Positions 13,001 to 23,514 of a stretch of 64,000 nucleotides of DNA are shown here, one piece after another. The stretch is taken from assembly GCA_017654935.2 (NCBI GenBank), contig CM065704.1:22029682-22093681 (forward strand), in the 5' to 3' direction. The position numbers were made by a program, and so were the translations under genes. The notes beneath the pieces are model-generated. The model saw only the letters and a program-made list of their open reading frames with translations. It was not told where the DNA came from and did no database searches. Source of the stretch: Phymorhynchus buccinoides (taxonomy: Eukaryota; Mollusca; Gastropoda; Neogastropoda; Raphitomidae). Within the stretch, counting starts at the first letter, position 1. Every line of letters begins with the position of its first letter.

Positions 13001-16000
13001 CAGAACTTCCACGAATGTGTGTACATGCGATTATAGTCCGAAAAATATGGTATAGACACAGAAGCAGATTCATGTAAGAAAAATGACTGCCTGCATAACA
13101 CCACTCTCCCTTGAGCACAGAGGGTCCTCCTGTCCAGGCCTGGGGCTCTGCTGGTACATGAAGATGACCAGCAACTCTATAGTTCACTATAGTACAGACC
13201 TGTTTACCCCATATTTTCACTTTTAGTAATACCAAGCCTTCAAATTAGTAATTTGGGGCAACTTTTAGCAATACACCGAACGCGGTGAATACGAGTATTC
13301 ATTGCTTTCTTTTTGTAACTGTGCAGTTAAAATAAAGAAGATAAATAACCCCACACACTTGGTTTTCGACACGGCCATTTCGGCCTGTAACGTTGAACTG
13401 GTTTTGTCTTCTTTGAAGGCGTAGAATTTGGATCGTCCGGTTCACTATGGCATTTTTTCGGCATGTTGAATTTGCAGACTCAGAAGAGAAGAAAGCGCGC
13501 GCTAGGTCAATAAAATGGCGACGCAAGAAAGGGTGACCGGAAGTTCGACTCAAGGGACATTACTCTTTTTCACTAGCAGACGACATACTCTTGCTGTTGT
13601 TTTTGTTTTTGATACTTTTTTTTTTTCAAGTACTAAAATCGAAAAATCGTATTGTTGGTTTGCTGAGTGTAATTGGGGGTCTCAAATCGTAGTGATTACG
13701 AAAAATTCGTAATAGTAAACAGGTCTGATAGTATAATCAATACAATATAATATAGTACAGTAGAATGCAATCCTATCAATCCATGAAAACTCACTTGAGT
13801 ACAGAGAAGGTGTCCTCCTGCCCAGGCCTGGGGGCCTGCTGGTAGATGAAGATGACCAGCAGCTCAGCGTTCTCCTGGGCGTCCAGACAGGTGTGGGCGT
13901 AGTCGTCCAGAAAGGTGCCTACCCCCTCCTTCTCCTCCTCGCTGACCGGCAGGATCAGGTGGATGGTGGTGGTCTCCGTCACATAGGGCATGGGCACAAT
14001 GTTCACCTGAAATCACCACACAGATTGGAGAGATAGTAGGGATGTGTCCTGGGCACAATGTCCACCTGAAACCACCACACAGATTGGAGAGATAGTAGGG
14101 ATGTGTCCTGGGCACAATGTTCACCTGAAACCACCAGCACAGGATTATACAGAAAGTGGGGATGTGTCCTGGGCACAATGTTCACCTGAAACAACCAGCA
14201 CAGGATTATACAGATAGTAGGGATGTGTCCTGGGCACAATGTTCACCTGAAACAACCAGCACAGGATTATACAGAAAGTGGGGATGTGTCCTGGGCACAA
14301 TGTCCACCTGAAACAACCAGCACAGGATTATACAGAAAGTGGGGATGTGTCATAGGCACAATGTGCACCTGAAACCACCACAAAGATTATACAGATAGTG
14401 GGGATGTATCATGGGCACAATGTCGACCTGAAACAACCAGCACAGGGTTATACAGAAAGTGGGGATGTGTCATAGGCACAATGTCCACCTGAAACCACCA
14501 GCACAGGATTATACAGATAGTGGGGATGTGGCATGGGCACAATGTTCACCTGAAACCACCAACACTGGATTATACAGAAAGTGGGGATGTGGCATGGGCA
14601 CAATGTCCACCTGAAACCACCAGCACAGGATTATACAGAAAGTGGTGATGTGGCATGGGTACAACCTGAAACAACCACAAAGATTATTATACATATCCCC
14701 TGAATGCTCCGAAGTAAGCTTATTTCTTTTGTTTGAGTGTTTGTGGTTAAAATTCTTCTAAGATATAAAAGATGATACAGTTAGTGGGGATGTGTCCTGG
14801 GCACAATGTCCATCTAAAACCACCAGCACACGGCTCCCAATGACAAACAGCACAAATCTCTGAAATTTATTAGATAAAAAAAAGCAAAAATGTGCAGAAA
14901 TTAACGGAGGTTTCTAATATTCATTGTCGGTCTTTTCCAATGGGTTGCTGATTTTAGATCTATGTCAGATTAAGATAACACTTTCACAAGACCAGTTTGC
15001 AGTTAAAACAACAGTTAACCACCTGAACTAATGCTTCAGATCGTTGTCCCATCCCTTCGATAACTGACAATAACCTTTTCCTCTGAACTCATTTTCAATT
15101 TCCGCTTCCATACTCGAGATCGCAGAAAATTGGAAGCCCAACATCAGCACAAATAACAAGGTTTCCTCTTCTTCTTCTTCGATCGCACAGACAGTTTCCT
15201 GTCAATTAGAACTATGAATGCAGATGCGTGATGCTGCTGACCTGTCCGAGGGGCCGGACGAGCTGAACGCGTTTCTGCACCTCCTGGTTTCCGTTGGAGG
15301 TGTCGCGCACAGTGAGGTCCAGAACGTACTCCATGCCCCGCTGGGGGTCGAAGCGCCGGTACCCGTTGTTGAGCCCCGAGTACAGGAACATGTTGCTGTA
15401 CTTGGCGTTGAGCCGCTCCACAGACACCTTGACCACCTCCTGGATGTCCAGCTTGTCCGCCCCTGAGGAGAGGACCAGTCATTAGTGAAATAAACAAAGA
15501 TAGGGATACGACCTCCCACCGAAGCTGCCTATGACAACCCCGCCTAGCCCTGCATGAATAACGGCTAAAGAGGAAACAACCCCAGTAACTACCCTAACCC
15601 TGAACCTTTAGTCTGACTGCCAGACATTTCTACTATTAACCCCTTTCCTAGCAGCCCTGCGTCTGCTATGGGCAATATGTGTGTGCGTCATATTCTATGT
15701 ACAGAAAGAACACCAGTACTCGATCACAATAATATCGTTAGTTGACAAGTGTTAATTCTATCTTCGAAATCAGGGGGTCGGAATCAGGGGGCGAAATATG
15801 GCTCTAGAGTTGTAGGGGGTCACCTGGGTTTTCTATGGGGCGTCTCTCAATAATTTTGAACTTTAAAACTAAGATATCATGATGACAAGTCTCCTACTAT
15901 CTCAGTGTGAATACAGGCCCTGGTCTGACACCTAGTGAGTCTTGAGCAAGAGAGACCCACATATTACACAGTGACGTACCAAGGGTCGGAAAGTGATAGG

Positions 16001-19000
16001 ACAAACTGTCCTGAGGCAAAAGAAATCAACAGGACAATGTCCTGGCTCTTCAGAAATCAAAAGGACAAAGCCTGCCAGCGTCAAACATTTAATCAGACAT
16101 TTGTCCTGACAGGGGAGAACACAATAGGACATTTTCAATTTTAATTAATAACTCAATGTCTTATGAACGGGCCATCAGGACATCACTGTCATATATGCAT
16201 CAAAATGACTCGAACACTGCTTGATCACAATATTGTTGTTAACTTCACCAGCTCTATGACTGTGGTTTGCACTATTTTTCTGCATTATGTGAAGAACCCA
16301 CCTTTGAGAGGCTTGACGTTGGTAAAGTCGTCTTGGAGGTAGATCAGCGTCTCGGTGAAGTAGTCCCACCGAATGACGTCAAAACGATTCTTGGGTTTGT
16401 ATGGCTCTGTGACTCCTAATATTATAAAAAAAACACGTTTTAATGCATACCTATTTAGTTTAACACATTTTCACCCATTTACCACTGGAGCGACCGCTAG
16501 CGCCCTGTAAAAAATCGCAGTCCGTTACCGCGGAGCGTCCGCTAGCGCCTAATTTGCACTTGCCGACTATGACCACAGACTGTACTGTTTACATACACGA
16601 GAATATCGCAGCACGAGACTTGCCTGTTTGCCACTTCCTACACTGCCATTTGCAGTTCAACAATAAAAAATTAGTTGTCCGATGAAGAATTATGGCATCT
16701 ACTGAACGATATCGTCGACGATTACGACGGTTTTTTTGCGAGGTAACTTGTAGAAATTGATCGAGTAGGGGGCGAATGTGACCTAGATAACAGACTTCAA
16801 AGCTCTCAAAGCCAAAATCGATGATCTGACACCAAAAATTATCGCGAAAGTGGATGCCGTCAGCCGAATGTCTACAGTATAGAAATCATAGAGAAACTGT
16901 TGTAGGCTGCAATGTTTACAAAGCCCATCTTTGCAATGGACATTGTTTTGCACAGTTTTATTGCACATAGCTGTAGTAGATTGAATATTCTGTTATCCGA
17001 TTCCGGAATTGGGAGCCTTCTTCATTGATTTTTGACATTTATTTTTTTATTTATGTATTTTGTTTAGCACATTTTGCTGTCGAAAGTGACTTTTTTTCTT
17101 CTTTTTTTTAAGTAATCATTACCATGAATTTGAAATTAGTGTTTTTTTGTTACTTTTTCAGAGTATCAAGAACATAACAGAAATAATTCAATGCATTTTC
17201 AGACATTATATTTTTTATTATTTTTTTTAAAGTACCTACTGATGTGAATTGCGCAAGTTATTTCCCTTGACATGGGATTTCATAGCAAGGTTAGCGTCGG
17301 GCGGGTTGGGGGCAAGAGGGCTAACCCATCTGCGCAGCAGCGTTTATCTACCCTGGCCCAGCTGTGAATCTCTCTTATTAATATGTATGCTAAATACTAC
17401 TGTCACTTTTTAATGGCAATAAATGAAAGTTCTGTTTTGTTCATACACTTACTGAAGTTACTCCCATGCACGCGTCCATGCACACGCACACATAACATGT
17501 GCGTGTCCATGCAGACGTACATATAACGTGTGTGTAGATGCGCACATGCGTGTAGGCACATGATTGTATTACGGCATTGTACTTACATTTAGGCTTAAAG
17601 TTTTACAGACCTGTTTACCCCTATTTTGCAAAGTTGTAATTTCTGAAACAAAAAAACTTAATTTTGAGGAAAAAAACTGTAATCCAACGCGTGACCAATG
17701 AACGTCGATATCGTACTGACCTGAGTGTGCAATACTAATGTCCGTCAAGCGGTAGACACAGAACACATGCTCGTCACCTAGTGCTGAACTGGAATATTCC
17801 TGGAATTTTGAGGTAACTTTCCCGGAATTTCTGTGCCATTTTTGATGTCTTTTCTTTTGATTTTCGACCAGAAGATACAGAAGCTTCGGAATGCACTCGC
17901 TTGAACGCCATTTTGAAACAGAAAAGGAAATGGCGCGAAATGACTTTTCACTGCATCGTTTCAAAAGCTTCGCTTACCGATGCAACTGTATTTTTTTAAT
18001 ATATTTAGGATTTTTTTTCCCGGATTTTTTTTCAGTAGCCGTAATTTGACTTTTCCCCCGTAAAAATTACGGCAAAATTGGGATGGTAAACAGGTCTGGT
18101 TTTAGTAACACATTATTGCCCATCATTTTAAAAAATGACCCCTTATTTTCTGTAGTCAGGGGTCATATGACCCAAGAACAATCTGAAGCTCTGCATGTAC
18201 AGATAAATGTTATCAATTTATTCACATGTATGAGGGTACACAGTTTGCATTGCACGCAGAATGGGTGAAGGACAGTGACTCACCTATTGGCCATGAAATG
18301 CTATCCAGTCCCCCAGGCGCATACTGGCTCATGTACAGTATGTTTTCCTTCATCTTCTCAATTTCTATCCGCGTTGTGTTGAGTTCATATTCACAAAAAT
18401 ATCTGAAATGAAGCATGCACATTTACAATGAAAAAGGAACAGAGTTCATATTCACAAAATATATGAAATGAAGCATGCACATTTACAATGAAAAAGCAAC
18501 AGAGTTCATATTCACAAAATATCTGAAATGAAGCATGCACATTTACAATAAAAAAGGAACAGAGTTCATATTCACAAAATATCTGAAATGAAGCATGCAC
18601 ATTTACAATGAAAAAGGAACAGAGTTCATATTCACAAAATATCTGAAATGAAGCATGCACATTTACAATGAACAAGGAACAGAGTTCATATTCACAAAAT
18701 ATCTGAAATGAAGCATGCACATTTACAATGAACAAGGAACAGAGTTCATATTCACAAAATATCTGAAATGAAGCATGCACATTTACATGAAAAAGGATCA
18801 GAGTTCATATTCACAAAAATATCTTAAATGAAGCACATTTACAATAGAAAGGGAACATTCAATACCAAACTACATAACAAAATCTTTCAGTCCTAAACCA
18901 TTCTCACATACTGACACAGTGATAGTTGATGCAACCTAATTCTTGAGCAAAATTGGCCACAACTTAATCTATTCTATATATTCACCTGTGTAGTTTGTAG

Positions 19001-19211
19001 TGGTTGGTGTCGTCTGGCATGGGAAACACAGTGTGTGAGCTGTTGAACTCTGGTATTTCAGACAGTTTGCTAATGGTGTCAAACGTGAATGACTTTACTT
19101 GATAGGGGTGGAACTTCTTCGCCTGGAAATACACACACACATGCATGAGCACACACAAAGTCAAATGCACATATATCACACACACACACACACATGGATG
19201 ATATACATACA

Positions 19212-19246
<35 letters not shown>

Positions 19247-19427
19247 GATGATGCACACACATCACACACACACACACACACATGGATGATGTACACACAT
19301 CACACACACACACACACACACATGGATGATGCACACACATCACACACACACACACACATGGATGATGTACACACATCACACACATGCACACACACACACA
19401 CACACACACATGGATGATGTACACACA

Positions 19428-19460
<33 letters not shown>

Positions 19461-20923
19461 GATGATGCACACACATCACACACACACACACATGGATGAT
19501 GTACACACATCACACACATGCACACACACACACATACGCACACACGCGTGTGCGCGCACACTAACACACACACATACACGTACGCACGCACGCACACGCA
19601 CATATGCACACACCACATCTGTTTACTTGCAGACAACATGCATTCTAAAGGAAAGTTCATTACACCCTTTACTTATACTTTTTGAAGTGCTAGACAAATG
19701 TGATGCAATGCATAAAATTATAGTCAAACATTTCAAACTGTACAAATATGTCCATGCAATAGAAATAGAATCTGTTTGCTAACATGTACTCACTCATTTA
19801 CATCTAGTGATCTACTGAACTTGTTGTACATGTACACAAACTATTTATATGCTCAAACAAGCTGCACACACACACACGCGCGCATGCATACACACACACA
19901 AGATAATATTGACACAAGATCAATTAAGAGCTGAAACAAAAGTTTATCTAAGAGTCGCATCACTCAACCAAATGTTCTAGATCTTTGTTTCATATCTTCA
20001 ACAAAGATAAACACACGAAAAATTCGCCTTGGCATAAGGCTGTGTCAGACCAATTGACATAAGCTAGAACACCAAGTCTACATCAAAACGTTGTTATGTT
20101 CTGCATAGTTATGCGGGGGTTGTCTTTAGCCATGGCAAGCTCCTAGCATAACATCATCAGTCCAAAATCCTCTGAAGTCGGAGTGTGGCTGCCTATGTGG
20201 TGGGCTAATCAAAAACGGTCAAACACATAATGTTCTCATTCCTAACTGATGCATTTGCACCAAAGTTTCAAACGCTTTAGCTGTTGGGATGATCCCTGGA
20301 ATCGTTAAGCCACAGTACGACAACAACAACAAATACCCGAAAATAACATGCTCCCCTCAGCCACGGCACACAAATCTAGCATAACTTAGTTCTTGACTGA
20401 CCAGGCTATTTTTACCCACCCTTCAACCTCCCCCCTCCTTTTCTGCCCATCTCCCCCACCCCTCTCCATCAATCTGACCGTGCCGTGGTTTGCTCTTATG
20501 GTCAGTTTGACCTCTTTTCCCCCTCCTTTGGCTTAGCGTGGGAGGCGGCGGCGTATGTAACCAATTAGCCAGATGGAGAGGGTGTTGTGTTTAACCTCTT
20601 CTGTTGTGCTGCTACACAGCTTGGACTGACAAGTAGTAGCCTATCGGCCTAACTTGCATCAAATGCAGGCAGAGAAAATTATACTAAGAAACTAGGAAAG
20701 TGTAACACTCAAACACTTATCAACAAAATGCTAATAACAAAAACACTGCACGCACATCACATCACATTTAATATGTGCAAACATGCATGGGCACACACAC
20801 ACAACAATAACAGCAACAACAACATACAGTATTTATACGGCGCTAAATCTTGATAAAAATCAAACTGAAGCGCGCGCACGCACACACACACACACACATA
20901 TATACATATGCTCGCACGCATGC

Positions 20924-21004
<81 letters not shown>

Positions 21005-21093
21005 CTTTAGTTTGTTTTGTTTCGTTTTTTGTTTGCTGTACAACTTTCACTATCTAACTGCCCTCTTTCTTCCTCTCTCTGTCTTTTACACAT

Positions 21094-21130
<37 letters not shown>

Positions 21131-21336
21131 GAAAAAGAAGAAGCACTTTATAGGCCTATTCTTCTTTTAATCCTGCCAACAGAGATTGATTGATTGATTC
21201 ATTGAATTTTATTTATAGAGGGTAATAGAGTAAGCAATAACATGCTTTTTTACATCCAGCCCTCTGGACAAAATACATATATAAAAGTAGAAAATGGAAA
21301 ACGAAAAATAAACATACAAAGTAATATAAAGCATGC

Positions 21337-21414
<78 letters not shown>

Positions 21415-23476
21415 TTTATTGTTGAAAAAGAAGAAGCACATTATAGGCCTATGCTTCTTTTCATCTTGCTTACAAACAGAGAGAGAGAGACAGAGACAAA
21501 CAGCCAGACAATGGCAGAGACAGAGACAAAAACGGAGAGTCAGACAAGTAGACAGATAGAGGGAATGGGAGAGGGGAAGACAAATAGACGCACAAACGAT
21601 CAAACAGGCAAGCTAACAAACACACACACACACATTTACACACCCACACCATGCATAAAGCAAACAATTATGAGAAAGAAAAAACAACAACAAAGCACAA
21701 CAGTGAAGTTGAGCAAATGAAACAAAGGACAAAGACAATGACATGCAAATAAAAAGACAGAAGAAAAAGTGAAGGGGGTGGGGGGGCAGAGACAGGGCGA
21801 GTGTCAGACAAAAACAGAAACACAGAGTAGGTCTAGCTGACCGAGATTTTGGCCTACTATTCTGAGCCGAGGTCAGCTTTCGCCTGCTTCTTTAATGGAG
21901 ACTACACAGTCCGTGTTGAACCAGCGCTGGCACTGACATACTTATTCAATGATTTTCAAACTCGCCTCACGCCTGAAAGCGTAATAGCTATGGAACAAAA
22001 CTTGTAAGATGGACTCGTTTTTAGTATACGATTCTGTCTGGCAACTTTTAAGGAAATAAAAAACTTAACCTAAAGCACAAAATTGCCTTTAAAAAAAATA
22101 GTAGTCTTAAAGAAGGGAAACTGAACGAGAATTGACGAATTCTATCGTGGGAAACTACGAAAGTAGAGTTGGGGCCTAGTCAGTTAATCGAAATGAAAGT
22201 TGATACTTGTATCTGCTGAAAGCTACGGCCCTTATAAACAATGGCGCTCAATCAATGATCACACTAGTATTCAAAACACTGCACAATCGGCACAACAACA
22301 CCACCATGTAGAAATGAGACACTCACACCAGCACAAACATGAAAGCGTCTTTTCCACTGCCAGTACACCACAACAGTGCTTTCCTTTCCCGCCTCACAGC
22401 AAGAACGGCTGTAAGTGGGCTAGTGACCCACTGACGCTGGGTTGCTTTAATTAGTTTTACAGCCATCCTGAGTCTAAGTCCCAGGCCAGCTAAGATAGGT
22501 CGGAAAGGGGAGAGTTGGTGCGCCGTGCAGCTTAATTTTCCATTTTCACGGAAATCCGCAAAATCGCTGAAAATTGAAAATAGGAAGCCCAGTGTCGACA
22601 AAAAAACACAGGAATAACCCCAGAGACTGACTGACCCCTCCGTTGTCGGTGCAGGCCATGTCGGTGGCGTGAAGCAGGCACTTGCCAAAGTTGAGACTCT
22701 GGTCGTTGTGGTGGCACTTGGCCAGGCACCACTCCATGTGTGTCTTCACCTGCTCCAGCAGAGACTGGCACAAACAAAACACAGCATGGTCCACTTATCA
22801 TAGGCTTCATTTTGTGATCAAGGACATTTTTTTTAGGATTGCCAATACAACCGTGCTCTTAGTTTTGTAATCTTTGTGATGGGAAGGAGTTAAATACTAT
22901 TTTTGTTATCTACTTGTTGATGAATAATTGATTGTAAAGCGCTTTGGGCTCATTTGAGGTAAAGCGCTGCATAAATCATTAAATGTACTAGTTATTATTA
23001 TTATCATTAATCCCATTTAAATTTGCTTTTCTTCTCCGAAGTTGGAGTGTGGCTGCTCAGGTGGTGGGGTGATCGAAAATGGTCACACACGTAATGTTCT
23101 CATTCCTACCTGGTGCATTTGTACCATAGTGTTCAAGTGCTTCGGCTGTTGGGATGATCCCTGGAGTCTTTAACTAGTTTAAGCCAGGGTATGACAACAA
23201 CGACACATTTGCTTTTCATTTGGGTGTGTAGCATACTAGCAACCCATCCCCACCTTCTCTTCTTATAAAAAAACAAATATAAAAGTAATTTTCCAAGGTG
23301 AAGAATATTTTCTAAGCAAGGGTTTTTATATTGGTGGTGGTAAACAGTATAATGAGCATAGATGGACCTCAGAAGTCAGAATTGTCAACAAAGAATGGAC
23401 AAGTTTCATAATCATGGAGTAATAGCAGCAAGCAGCACACATTGACATACATACTAGTATTAGTAGCAACACACAT

Positions 23477-23514
<38 letters not shown>

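Noticed and set aside
14007..14825. CRISPR array (regular 60-bp units)
   Set aside because: Units are contiguous without unique spacers, contain a splice acceptor, and the genome is eukaryotic.
20536..20553. An 18-bp match to exon 10 (GCGTGGGAGGCGGCGGCG) in intron 2
   Set aside because: Short, GC-repetitive and without extended similarity; could be chance, so not called a relict exon.
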